From Hoplostethus atlanticus (taxonomy: Eukaryota; Chordata; Actinopteri; Trachichthyiformes; Trachichthyidae): a stretch of 64,000 nt of DNA. This document shows, one piece after another, positions 1 to 12,211 of the stretch; the stretch's first letter is position 1, and each line of letters opens with the position of its first letter. The stretch covers positions 470,001 through 534,000 of the forward strand of contig JAXDDX010000165.1 in assembly GCA_034670405.1 (NCBI GenBank), given 5' to 3'. The notes beneath the pieces were generated by a model. The model was not told where the DNA came from. It saw only the letters and a list, made by a program, of their open reading frames with translations, and ran no database searches. Position numbers and translations under genes: made by a program.

Positions 1-170
1 TTGTTCTCTTGCCCCTGACACGGGGAGGTCATAACCACAGGGTAAACAGCGCCTCTGGAGCCGGTACGGACTTTCTCAAGGACACCTCAACAGGGCAGAT
101 GATTGCCGACACAGGGGTTTCAAGGGTGGACTCCCTGCTCACTCATGTCATCCTGCTGCTCCAAAAAACC
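1..170 (-). repeat. possible diverged SINE fragment
   Basis: Read on the minus strand, it contains a block close to ctgaagtgtccttgag, common in fish tRNA-derived SINEs (here ctgttgaggtgtccttgag). No complete A/B box or tail is seen, so this is tentative. Confidence 0.35.
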
Positions 171-729
171 TCCAAAGTAGCAGTCCTTTAGTGTTTTTTT
201 AGTTTTCTTAGATACTGTGGCGAATTCAGCCTGAGAACTTTCCAAGCTGGACCAAATGAGAAGCCTGCTGTTTGTGGAAGCAAAAATAACATTTTATTGC
301 TAGCAACCGATTTCAGAGCAATGCGTTAATGAGACAAACTACACGTAGCATAGCAACTTTATAGCTAACTTTATAGCTGCACGACTATAAGAGGATATTC
401 TTTACTTCGGGATGTAAATAAATGCAGAGATGATCGGGTTCAGCTCACAATACCGCGCATGCAATGAAATGCAATCGTCCTGGTGCCAAAACCTCGCAGC
501 ATATCCGTGAAATGGGTTTACCAGCATACAGCCAACATTTACTGTATTTGAGCAACAAAAAAAAACCCAACTGGAATTTCCTCAGAACTCAGCAGCGACC
601 CAGAATAGAATATAATGAGCACCGCCGCAATATCTCTGTCAGGTAAGGATGCTGCGTCTTTGTTTGTGGTTTTATTTAGACGTCAAGGCTGCATTTAGAC
701 AAAGAAGAAGACAGGGCTTTTGTCATTTA

Positions 730-735
730 TGTGTG

Positions 736-779
<44 letters not shown>

Positions 780-780
780 C
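730..780. repeat. TG microsatellite
   Basis: Near-perfect GT dinucleotide run with one GC interruption. Confidence 0.95.
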
Positions 781-895
781 ACTGGGAGAGATGTTGCCGT
801 TGGGTGGAAGAGTTTCTGCAGTCTGTGGGAGACAGACACACAGATACGGAGGATGATTCATGAGGCCCATTACTTATATAAACACACACAAATTT

Positions 896-928
<33 letters not shown>
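896..928. repeat. CA microsatellite
   Basis: Perfect CA run, about 16 units. It could pair with the TG run at 730-780 as an inverted pair. Confidence 0.95.
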
Positions 929-932
<4 letters not shown>

Positions 933-1034
933 TACCAAAAAAAAATCTAGAGGAATACAAAACACCCAGTCGGGGAGTGGGCTTTTGCGATAAACTGTGA
1001 AGACTTCCCTTTATCGCCTTCAAAGTAAAGCTCA

Positions 1035-1241
<207 letters not shown>

Positions 1242-1398
1242 CTAGAAAAGGAAAGACCCCCTACAGACAGGTACACATATAAAACAACCAGGGATGCAGA
1301 CAGACAGGTGTGCAACTCATACCGACTGGCAGGCTGACTGACAGACGGGTCAATAAACGAAGTTGCACAGAGAGCAATTCAAAGCGACCGCGGCCTTA

Positions 1399-1896
<498 letters not shown>

Positions 1897-2864
1897 CTAT
1901 AACCTAGCTGAGGCTCAAGAGGCTCACAGGAAATGAAAATAATGAAGAGGGAAATATGGCTGAATCCAATAAAGGTCGCTCGTAACAGGCAGTCGAATGT
2001 GGTTCACTGTGATACGAATGTACTATATATCCATTTCTCGACTCGCTAGGCCCAGGGAGCCTCGACAAGGCCGAGTTGGAAAAGTGGGACTGAATAACAG
2101 AGCATCACATGCGCACATTAACCCTTTATTTAAGAGGAAGAGCCCATTAAAATCAATGCATCTTATTTGAGGGGGCCCTGGAGCATAAAAAAAATAGGAA
2201 CGGCGGTAGCCTGAGCAACACAAAACACAAGGAGAGGTTAGAAAACGAGCTTGTGATGGGAAAATCATTGCCTCTAGTGCCAGACTGGCTGGGCAAAAAA
2301 AAAAAAAACCCCGAGTGGGGAAAATGGAATAAGAAACGCTCTCATTTCCCTCAGCGGCTACTCTCAAGGTAGTCCGTTTGACCTCACCAGTTGCTCCGGT
2401 GGAGCTGCTCAGTGGCCTGCGGCAATTCGACCGAATGCGTGTAACCGCGTGAGCGTGAAGCGCTGGCTGGCGATGCTGGAAAAATATATGTGTCGGGATG
2501 CTCGTGTGTTAGATAGATCGAGAAGGGGGTTTCGAAATAAATACCTCAACGTGGTTGCCCTTTGGCAAACACCGTGTTCGTTAAAGCTTAACTAAATACA
2601 TTATGTGAACAGGTTGACTCTTTTGCTAGCCATCTGATGCTCATCTAGATACTACAGCTTTTTGTCCAGCCTGTTATCTCATCAATGATACAGGAGTGGA
2701 CATTATCTGCGTGCCCGGCTCTCTTTCCCCTCCTCCTCTAACCCTCGCTGTCTATGTTTGTCTTTCATGGCGTTCATTAGCTAATAAGCCCTCCTATTGT
2801 TCCAAAATCCACAGCCTCTGCTCGGCAAACCACGAGGATAATCTGACCATTTATTATGCAGGTT

Positions 2865-2865
<1 letters not shown>

Positions 2866-2895
<30 letters not shown>
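2866..2895. repeat. CA microsatellite
   Basis: Perfect CA run of about 15 units, 69 bp inside the intron from the exon i donor. Confidence 0.95.
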
Positions 2896-2901
<6 letters not shown>

Positions 2902-2910
2902 ACAGTGCTA

Positions 2911-3252
<342 letters not shown>

Positions 3253-3668
3253 TCAAATCTCGAAGTCAGAGACACCACAAGACGGGCCACAGCAGCCTCT
3301 CTGACCACCCTCCCTCTAATCCGCTTGCCGTTATCGTCTTAAACTTTTAGCGCCACGGCTGAATGTGGCCCTGTGGCTCATGAGAAATGTAGGTTGTCTA
3401 GTCACCCATGTAGCTACCCTCCGGTGCTCAGGTATTGACACTGTCCAACTGCATCGGTGGTAAGTGATATCTTATTCAAGGAAGATGCATTGTAGGGTTT
3501 CTACAGCGCAGGATTCCAGGATAGATCAAGGCTCTTCAAACTCGACAGTCTCTGTTTCCCTTACAGCAATTCAGAGCAACTGCAACCTTCGGCTGGGTGA
3601 TGCAAAGCTGCTGAACAGGGCTGACTTTTCTCTGACCCTATCCAAAAATCCTACCCGTTTGCGTGCAT

Positions 3669-3693
3669 GCGTGTGTGTGTGTGTGTGTGTGTA
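3669..3693. repeat. TG microsatellite
   Basis: Short GT run of about 12 units. Confidence 0.9.
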
Positions 3694-4083
3694 GGGTAAA
3701 TCGCTGCTGTCTTATCAATTATTCAGTATGTGGAAACAGCGGTGCATGCTGCAAGACACTCGGAGAAACAGAGAACTTGTTTGTTTGAACTGGGGTAGGG
3801 AGGGAAGGGAAGGAGGGCGGGAGAGAGAGCGGATGGGAGGCGAAGTGAAGGGGAAGAAAGTAGGTTTAGAGAGAGAGAGAGAGAGGCCATGGAAAAGGAG
3901 GGAAAGGGGGTGGATGATTGAGATGGGTGTGACTTACAGGCGTGCACAAGCAGCGCACATTCATTTCAAAATGGGATGTTCGCTGCACTCTCTTCCTCTC
4001 TCTCACACCCTCTTCACCACCAAGTATCAAAGTCAAAACCTTTCTACTCTCCGCTCTCACTGTGTTTTATCTCTTTGGTATAT

Positions 4084-4088
4084 TGCAT
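4084..4088 (+). repeat. target-site duplication TGCAT (left)
   Basis: TGCAT directly precedes the left LTR and is repeated exactly at 5500-5504 after the right LTR. Confidence 0.92.
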
Positions 4089-4658
4089 TGTGGCGGACTG
4101 GAGGGAGGGTGGGGGGAGGCTTAATTGGATCCAGGAGAGAGGTGAGTTAGTGGACTGCTTCTTTCCTGGATCCGGTTCCAGCTGCAGCCAGTTGGGACTG
4201 ATTGCAGCTGGGGCCTTTTTAACGTGTGTGTGAATGTGAGTGTGAGGAGGGACGCGCCAGTGTGAGAGGCTGGCGCGTGGAGCGGAGAGATCGAGCGCCA
4301 GCACCAGCGGGAGAGACGGAGCGGGAGCGGGCCGTCTCCTGCCGCGGCGTCCGGCGGAGGTCCACGGAGGACGCAGTCGGGAGCCACCTGCAAGGGCTGA
4401 CCAGTCGGGGTTGGGGCAGGACGCCCCTGGAAGCCTGGCAGGCTGGGGCAGCCTTGGGGGCTCCGCGGCTGGCCCACCGGGACCGAAGGAGGGCGCCGGC
4501 GGAGGGAGACGGCGCCGACGGCGCGCTGCCGTCGAGACCCGGGCCGGGTTTATTGTGGTATGATTGTGTGGACAATAAAACGGCCCTGCTGGCCCATTAA
4601 CTCTCCCCTGCCTATGTCTCTGTCTGTCAGGACCCCGGTTATGTGGCACCCTGCCACA
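4089..4658 (+). repeat. 5' LTR
   Basis: 570 bp, TGTGGCGGACTGG to ACCCTGCCACA. A polyadenylation signal AATAAA occurs near 4574, inside GACAATAAAACGG. An 840-bp offset aligns it base for base with 4929-5499 except near the 3' end. Long open frames on both strands here occur identically in both LTRs and are not genes. Confidence 0.93.
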
Positions 4659-4660
4659 TT

Positions 4661-4682
4661 TGGTTCCCTGACCGGGAATCGA
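4661..4682 (+). other. primer-binding site, tRNA-Glu type
   Basis: Two bases after the LTR, TGGTTCCCTGACCGGGAATC plus GA is complementary to the 3' end of vertebrate tRNA-Glu including CCA (recalled: tRNA-Glu ends ATTCCCGGTCAGGGAA). The match covers about 22 bases, then stops. Confidence 0.85.
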
Positions 4683-4928
4683 CAGGCAGAGACGGGAGAA
4701 CATCGCCATCGCCGTGCCGTCGTGGCGACACCAGCTGCCAGGGGACGGCCGGTGATGGCAAGGCGCCTCCCTCACCACCTCGCAGCATCACCTGGCCCCA
4801 CCGACTCCGAGCCGTTCCGGGCGGGACCCTTCATCGCCTTCTTCTTCGCTCTCAAATGGGGGGGAGGGAGGGGGGGGGAGTTGGCTTCGGCCGGACGGCT
4901 CCCCAGCCTCAGTTTGGCGGTGGGGGTA
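4683..4928 (+). other. non-coding interior of the LTR element
   Basis: 246 bp after the primer site. Contains no recognisable retroelement protein. A run of G tracts at about 4858-4881 could form a G-quadruplex, and a short GGTGGGGGTA precedes the right LTR as a candidate polypurine tract. Confidence 0.75.
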
Positions 4929-5499
4929 TGTGGCGGACTGGAGGGAGGGTGGGGGGAGGCTTAATTGGATCCAGGAGAGAGGTGAGTTAGTGGACTGCTT
5001 CTTTCCTGGATCCGGTTCCAGCTGCAGCCAGTTGGGACTGATTGCAGCTGGGGCCTTTTTAACGTGTGTGTGAATGTGAGTGTGAGGAGGGACGCGCCAG
5101 TGTGAGAGGCTGGCGCGTGGAGCGGAGAGATCGAGCGCCAGCACCAGCGGGAGAGACGGAGCGGGAGCGGGCCGTCTCCTGCCGCGGCGTCCGGCGGAGG
5201 TCCACGGAGGACGCAGTCGGGAGCCACCTGCAAGGGCTGACCAGTCGGGGTTGGGGCAGGACGCCCCTGGAAGCCTGGCAGGCTGGGGCAGCCTTGGGGG
5301 CTCCGCGGCTGGCCCACCGGGACCGAAGGAGGGCGCCGGCGGAGGGAGACGGCGCCGACGGCGCGCTGCCGTCGAGACCCGGGCCGGGTTTATTGTGGTA
5401 TGATTGTGTGGACAATAAAACGGCCCTGCTGGCCCATTAACTCTCCCCTGCCTATGTCTCTGTCTGTCAAGGACCCCGGTTATGTGGCACCTTGCCACA
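4929..5499 (+). repeat. 3' LTR
   Basis: 571 bp, almost identical to 4089-4658. The differences seen are one extra A (GTCAAGGACC versus GTCAGGACC) and ACCTTGCC versus ACCCTGCC. Confidence 0.93.
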
Positions 5500-5504
5500 T
5501 GCAT
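5500..5504 (+). repeat. target-site duplication TGCAT (right)
   Basis: Exact copy of 4084-4088. Confidence 0.92.
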
Positions 5505-6709
5505 ATTCTGTTTTTTTTTTGGTGTTATCTGTTTCAATATCCTCCCCAGGCAGCGGACTCTGACTCAACCGGTGTCCGCAAACGTCTCTCTCCTTCATCT
5601 CGATCAGAATCGGTTCGTATGAAACAATATCGCAAATTAATTGTTATCATCCTAAATCAAAAGATAATAAACACACAAGGTATGGTAAGTTATGATGAAT
5701 GAGATGAATGGAGCGGAGCAGCTCAGTCAGCTGACGTGTGTCGCCAAATTGGGCGGTCTATTTAAACTGTCACTCGCTCATTCTCTGCTGCTGCTGCTCA
5801 CCCCGCTGCACTGTATTGCTAATGCTGCTACTGCTGCATATGAAGCTCACACCCCACCACCACCACGCCAGCAACTGCCTGTGGGCTCTGTTTCGTAGTT
5901 CCCCTAGGGGGGGATGCTATCGATGCTCCCTGCCTCACTTGTCTTAATTACGTTCCACAAAGAGCCTGGACGCCAAAATAAAATCCATGCGCGTTTATTC
6001 TCAATAAAAAAATATTTCATAATCAATACGTGAGTTGGTTGACTGAAATGATGATGAATAAAGCCCACTGTAATGGTATATATATAAATTATTAAAAAAA
6101 ATGTTTTCTATATTATGGTTGCATGCGTGTGATAGAGAATGAACGGATGACCACTGACACATACTTAGGCTTCTGTTGTTTGTTCCTACAACGCAGCCTG
6201 AAGCCAATTTCATCACTACTGGTTCCATCATTGGATGCATTTTGAGTATGTGAAATAAAAAAATATGTATCGTCAGCTCCACCAATTAGAAGTAAGTCTG
6301 TCGGTCTTGGCCGCTACTGCAACATTCCTCCAGTTTTGTCGAAAGAAATGCCCTTCAAAGACACGCCCCCTTCCCGGCCCGTTGGCTAAAGACGGACAGA
6401 ATGGATATGGGTATTAGTCATGAATGGCTCTGTGAAGAGTTCATTTCCTGACAGACAGGCTAGCTACTGTACTGTACGCCATCAAAATCAACGTGATTTG
6501 CCAATTCTCCCGTCATGGGTTTTATTTTCCCGTAATTCGCTGTGTCACTAAGTACCTCTTTACTGTCTCTTTATCCTCCCAAAATGTTACTCACTAGTCT
6601 TGCTCATCTGCCTCTCCCTCTCTCTCTCTCTGCAAATGCATCCCTCCCCTCGCTGTGTGACAAACGTTCACACTTACACAAGGAGCTGACTTGAGCACTT
6701 TCTCTCTCA

Positions 6710-6710
<1 letters not shown>

Positions 6711-6772
<62 letters not shown>
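6711..6772. repeat. long CA microsatellite
   Basis: Perfect CA run of about 31 units. Confidence 0.96.
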
Positions 6773-6774
<2 letters not shown>

Positions 6775-7494
6775 CCACCACTACACTTCTCCCTTAAAAC
6801 CACACACGCCCATTTCATTATCCCAGGATTTATGCATCCCTCTCTCTTTCACTCACTCTTCTTCCTACTTTTCCGAGGGTTTGCAGATTGCAGATGGGAA
6901 TGCTGAGGCGTCCTGTCGAGGCATCCGGATGGGGGGAACGCAAGAAAGTGAATAAGCTCATCCATCCAGGAAATGATGGCAAAGTCTAATACGATTTTAA
7001 GTCGCACCAGGGGTGACGCTGGATATAAATCCATACTCAGCTCTAATGATGATCATCATTTAGAACACATATTTAGAGCCCGCTGCTGTTGGGATGTACG
7101 GCCGTCCTGAGGCATCCTCATAGACCAGACGACTCATTGGTCTTTAGTGCAAGTCACCTTTAACAGGGGGATGCTCAAAGCGAGTTTTGAGGAGACGTCG
7201 GGGGAGTCGAGGGGAAAAATTAACCAGTGGAATGGTTTAGCGCCGACAGAAACCACATGTGGAAGCACAAGTGGGCGGTAAAACAGACACACAAACACAC
7301 AAAAACACGTGCAAATGTGTACACACACACACAATAATCCCTTGGTTGTCACTGCAACATACAGTAGCAGACTCAAAGAAGAACCCGAATTCCCTGCAGT
7401 GTTTTTCTCAAGTAGGGCCTGGCTTCCCCACGGGACCCTACAATTAGATCATTAGGGAAAATGGAAGGAATAAATAAGAAATAAGAGCCCTTTG

Positions 7495-7495
<1 letters not shown>

Positions 7496-7541
<46 letters not shown>
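7496..7541. repeat. TG microsatellite
   Basis: Perfect TG run of about 23 units; a shorter one follows at 7567-7581. Confidence 0.95.
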
Positions 7542-7542
<1 letters not shown>

Positions 7543-8111
7543 AGAGCAGCAGTATGGGTGTTTGTGAGTGTGTGTGTGTGTTGAATAGAGAGAGGGGGCG
7601 GCAGTGAATGAAGCAGCACTTGTGATTCTCATGAATAAGGAAAGAGACGTAATGGCATATTTGTTGTCCCTGTCTGCTTGACACTGCAAAGTCATCTAGG
7701 CATTGTAATGGGACTGAAACTCACATTACTGTCAACAACGGCACTGCCATCCCCTAAGGCCCAGCACTACAAATGGACTTTAATACGGGGTCCAAATCTG
7801 CAGAAAATGTGCGTTTGAGGCATTTGTCCATGCATGTGCACATGGATGTGAATAACTCAACGTGTGCGCATGTGAGGGCTGTCACAACATCGGATTTCCA
7901 CGTGTTACGCTTGTTTACGATGATTAAACTCATCAAAGTCTCCATTAGGAAAAAGTCGTTCATGTGACAAATTCATGTGAAAACATTGTTTTCACAATAA
8001 TTTCAAAGATGTTTACTGCATAACAGAGTGTGTAAAGCGATGTTTTCTTCTTCAGAGGAAACAGCAGTTGCGCTGCGGTGCGACACGTATACCCTCTCAA
8101 CAGTGGCAATA

Positions 8112-8462
8112 CTAGTGGGGTGGTGGTTTCGGAGATGGGGTATCATGTTTGACGTATTTCCACTTTTTTGTCACAACTTTGGCTGTACATTTCCTGCACA
8201 CAGGCGTGTCATCAATGATTCCAATGTTCTTTCGAAACCAGAAGAACTCCCTCCTCTGTATCCTCAGACATATTGTCAAGTAAAATTTGCACATCTTTTT
8301 GGTATCTGGTGTTAAAACCAAAGACGTAGACAGAGCCCATGAATGAACCGATAACGTCAAATAAAACAAGCACAAAATTGTGGCTATGTTTGGACCGAAA
8401 CAATATTCGCGATATATATCACATGTTACAATTTTAGAATAAAATTTTAGATAGATTGTCAA
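8112..8462 (-). pseudogene. possible degraded hAT-type BED zinc-finger fragment
   Basis: A minus-strand frame contains NIGIIDDTPVCRKCTAKVV, with a CxxC spacing like the BED zinc finger at the N-terminus of hAT transposases and ZBED proteins. An overlapping frame carries MSEDTEEGVLL, suggesting a frameshift between them. No paired His-x-His or catalytic domain is seen. It could equally be a chance frame. Confidence 0.3.
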
Positions 8463-8625
8463 AACCCGAGAAATCGCAACAGCCTATAGTGCGTGTTTAC
8501 GATTGCACCTGTTCAGTATTGCAACGGGTGGGGCTTGGAGCTAACGCACGTGCGCTATCGTTGCCTGTGACTGTGTTTGTGAGAGAAAAAAAAAATCAGT
8601 TGAAAGATTGAGGCCACTGCAATGC

Positions 8626-8628
<3 letters not shown>

Positions 8629-8655
<27 letters not shown>
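8629..8655. repeat. CA microsatellite
   Basis: CA run of about 13 units, followed by an interrupted stretch. Confidence 0.92.
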
Positions 8656-8662
<7 letters not shown>

Positions 8663-8989
8663 GGGTAGGGTGGGAGTGTTTGTGTGCTGGTATGACTGTG
8701 CTTGCAATTACACTTGATGATCAGGCTTAAAATACAAGTAATTGAGAATGCAAATTAGATTTTGGGGGCTCCAGTCTGGGAGGTGAACTGGTTCAAAGCG
8801 TTTCTTCCCCTTCATTAAGTAGAACTCATTGTTTTAATTACACTTTGGTTCTGCGTGCTGCTCCACTTTCTCTGTTATTTTTACTGATGAAAAATAAGCA
8901 TCTGTGGGCAAGGGAGAAGACTCACTGTGCTTCTGAGAGGCAAACGGCACACTTATCTAGAGGAAGAAACTCTGGCAAACTCCCCATAG

Positions 8990-8990
<1 letters not shown>

Positions 8991-9029
<39 letters not shown>
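8991..9029. repeat. CA microsatellite
   Basis: CA run of about 19 units; a second interrupted one lies at 9090-9121. Confidence 0.95.
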
Positions 9030-9032
<3 letters not shown>

Positions 9033-9767
9033 TACTGTCTATCTCTTTTGTTTCATCTTGTCTTTCTTTGTCTCTTTCACATGCATGCACACACACACAC
9101 GCGTAAACACACACACACACACTCCCTGCAGCCCTGAAGCTGTGGATGATAAAAGTCCTGAAGTCTGAGGCAGGCAGACACTGAGTAAAAGATTGTTGGG
9201 GGAATGTGTGCAGGAAAACAGAAAGGGAGGGAGTGAATAAGTAAGAAGAGGAAGGAAAATGGGTCCTTGCAGAAGACGGTGACGTCAACGGGTGAGGGTT
9301 ATTCGCTGAAAAGAAGGAATTAGTGTCAGCCGTATCCTAGCTTCATAATAAAAGGCTTCAACGTGATTGACGCAGCATCTCTGACCCCTCTGCTGTTTGA
9401 AACCCGGATGATGATGATGGATGTTGCGGAGTGCAACGATGTTACAGTAGAAAAAAAAGTTAAATGTGTGCTGTCAGAAGCCATGATGTCACCTTTGAGC
9501 AGTGAGTCACTATGTATAAGGGGGAAAGAGCCAAAACGACAATTTTCATTCTCTCTGAGGTTGCCAAAAACTCCTGAGCTTTTCCACAGTAGAACACAAC
9601 AATAATTGTTGAAGATACCTAAACTGTCTCTTTGTTATCTTGACTACTTCTGGGAATCAGACTAGGTTTGAAATGGGGAAGCACTGTTGGACCGTTTGAT
9701 TTAAGCTATCTTGCAAAACATGCAAGCCAAGATGAGCGATCCTTTGGAACCGTTTTTAATGGCCTTA

Positions 9768-10070
<303 letters not shown>

Positions 10071-10335
10071 CTATATATGAATGTACATTGTATGAATGTG
10101 TCGACCGTGTGTGCAATTGCTTTGAGTACTATGTTTTGCTGAGAGTTGACTGAACTGCACAGTGAACTTGGTGTCACTTTTCATTCTCTACACAATAAAA
10201 AAACCTTTTTTTTTTTAATACCTGAAGTTTTATATTAAACTATCTGACGTTCCTCATCAAAGCACAGAGCACTAAAACTGTAGGCAATTCCAGTCTATGA
10301 AGCATTTTTTTAATCCCTCTAATTCAAAATGTGTT

Positions 10336-10337
<2 letters not shown>

Positions 10338-10381
<44 letters not shown>
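10338..10381. repeat. GA microsatellite
   Basis: Perfect GA run of about 22 units. Confidence 0.95.
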
Positions 10382-10385
<4 letters not shown>

Positions 10386-11358
10386 AAATGAAGGCAAGAT
10401 CAGTTCATTAAAAAAAAAAAAAAAGTAATTTAGTCATATTTGAGTAGTAATTCCACCCAACTGTAATTAGACAGTGTACACCTGCAGAGCGAGCGATTAA
10501 GTTATCACAACATATTGTGCTGATCGCTATATTCTCTAGCGCCGTAATTGTTAGTTTGTTTGTGCGAAAGACTGCGTCCGATCTCAATGACAGAAGATCC
10601 CACTGTCTATTTTAGTTTCATGTCACACAGAGGAAGTCCATATGGGGAGAGGTAGTCCTTAATTGGACAGATGAAGTCATTTTCAGTGTGTGTGTGTTGT
10701 CTGTGTATGTGTATGTGTGTGTGTGTGTAGACAAAAAACTAAAAGAAGCTCCTCACCACTCAACAAACCCCTCCTCCGCAAATCTCTCCCACCTCTACCC
10801 CCTGTTCCCACCCGGGCGAGGCAGCCTCGCATAAAAATCGATCTATAAAAACTTTATTAAGGCGGTAAATTTCAGCACAATTAATAACAACATCCTGTGA
10901 AATGTTATGGAGCATCTGCTAGAGCAAACTCCATTACGGGGCATCAATATGCAGTTCGCAACGCTGCGCCACATGGCCGTGATCTTGTTTTTAACATTGA
11001 GGGAGAGAGAGCGGGTGATTGGCAATGTGGCGCAGGGATCTATTTTTCATGCACTACTGCCTCAAGAGGTGATGAAACAAAGGAGACACAGCGGCAGAGA
11101 GAGAGGGGGAAAAGGGGGGGCCAAAAGGGGAGAGGCGCCGTATAGTGTGAGGAGGAAGAGAAAGGATGCTGTAAAAGCAAAGGGAGGTCAAAGGTGACCG
11201 GGGGAAAAAAACAAAAAAACGACAATGAGATTAGATGGACTATGGGTTACAGTTTCATGCTGAATGTTGTATCGTATCGACGGTGTAGAATGAACTGTTT
11301 ACGTGACTGGTAAATAAAGTGATCTGATAGCATATAGCATATAATAGTCATCTTTATC

Positions 11359-11818
11359 TCCGTCCTAGTTGTCTGTCTATCCGTCCTAGTTGTCTATCTG
11401 TCCTTCATAGTCATCTATGTCCTTCCTAGTCATCTGTCTCTCCATCCTAGTCGTCTGTATCTCCGTCCTAGTCGTCTTTATCTCCATCCTAGTCATCTAT
11501 CTGTCCTTCCTAGTCATCTATGTCCTTCCTAGTCGTCTGTCTCTCCGTCCTAGTCGTCTTTATCTCCATCCTAGTCATCTATCTGTCCTTCCTAGTCGTC
11601 TGTAGCTCCATCCTAGTCGTCTGTCTCTCTGTCCTAGTCGTCTGTCTCTCCGTCCTAGTCGTCTGTAGCTCCATCCTAGTCGTCTGTCTCTCTGTCCTAG
11701 TCGTCTGTAGCTCCATCCTAGTCGTCTGTCTCTCTGTCCTAGTCGTCTGTCTCTCTGTCCTAGTCGCCTATCTCTCCGTCCCAGTCATCTGTAGCTCCAT
11801 CCTAGTCGTCTGTCGTCT
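11359..11818 (+). repeat. 21-bp minisatellite
   Basis: About 22 tandem copies of a unit close to TCCTAGTCGTCTGTCTCTC plus two bases, with variants (GTAGCTCCA, TTTATCTCCA) in a higher-order pattern and some 19-bp units. Because 21 is a multiple of three, it gives a false 7-residue-repeat open frame (VVCLSVL, VVCSSIL). There is no start context or splice support, so it is not coding. Confidence 0.93.
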
Positions 11819-12038
11819 GAAATGTTGAGAGGAACGTTGAGAGGACTTTCCTGGAAGCTCATTGGCGTCACTTGCAGACATGCACAAAAAAAAGAATATC
11901 ATTCCAACCAAGGAAAGTAGTTATCAAAGGTTTGAAATGGGCCAATCTTTTCCATTTGGGACATTTTTTATTCCCAATAAATCTAAACCCAGCTATGGAA
12001 GTAACAACAGCAGAGAATGGAGGACTGCTAGAGATGAC

Positions 12039-12057
12039 GGGGGGGGGGGGGGGGGGG
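12039..12057. repeat. poly-G tract
   Basis: Uninterrupted run of about 18 G, 50 bp beyond the exon g donor; the length is likely unreliable in sequencing. Confidence 0.9.
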
Positions 12058-12106
12058 AAGAGGGAAAACTAAAGGGGCAACGGGTAGAGGTTAGAGGAGT
12101 CACTCA

Positions 12107-12211
<105 letters not shown>

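Larger units (their letters stand above)
4089..5499 (+). mobile_element. compact non-autonomous LTR retrotransposon (TRIM-like)
   Basis: A complete 1411-bp element: LTR, primer-binding site, short interior, G-rich tract, LTR. The LTRs begin TGTGGC and end GCCACA, an inverted TG...CA pair. By eye they differ by only one substitution and one inserted base near the 3' end, so insertion was recent. The interior is 270 bp and has no gag, protease, polymerase or integrase frame, so mobility would need proteins from another element. The 5-bp duplication TGCAT fits Ty3/Gypsy-like or retroviral-type integration but does not prove a clade. It lies in the h-i intron in the opposite orientation to csmd2. 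A relative at 60274-60892 shows it is a family. Confidence 0.93.

Noticed and set aside
649-993. Cysteine/valine and histidine/threonine-rich frames here and at many other sites
   Set aside because: Translations of CA/TG microsatellites.
4226-4600. 124-codon frame repeated identically at 5066-5440, with antisense frames up to 249 codons
   Set aside because: The duplication is simply the two LTRs of one retrotransposon; GC-rich LTR sequence is open on both strands and has no protein-family signature.
4089-5499. Simple tandem duplication of host DNA
   Set aside because: TG...CA termini, a tRNA primer site directly after the first copy, and an exact 5-bp duplication outside the pair identify an LTR retrotransposon instead.
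11417-11828. Hydrophobic repeat proteins (VVCLSVL repeats)
   Set aside because: Produced by a 21-bp minisatellite inside an intron; two frames are open because some units are not 21 bp.
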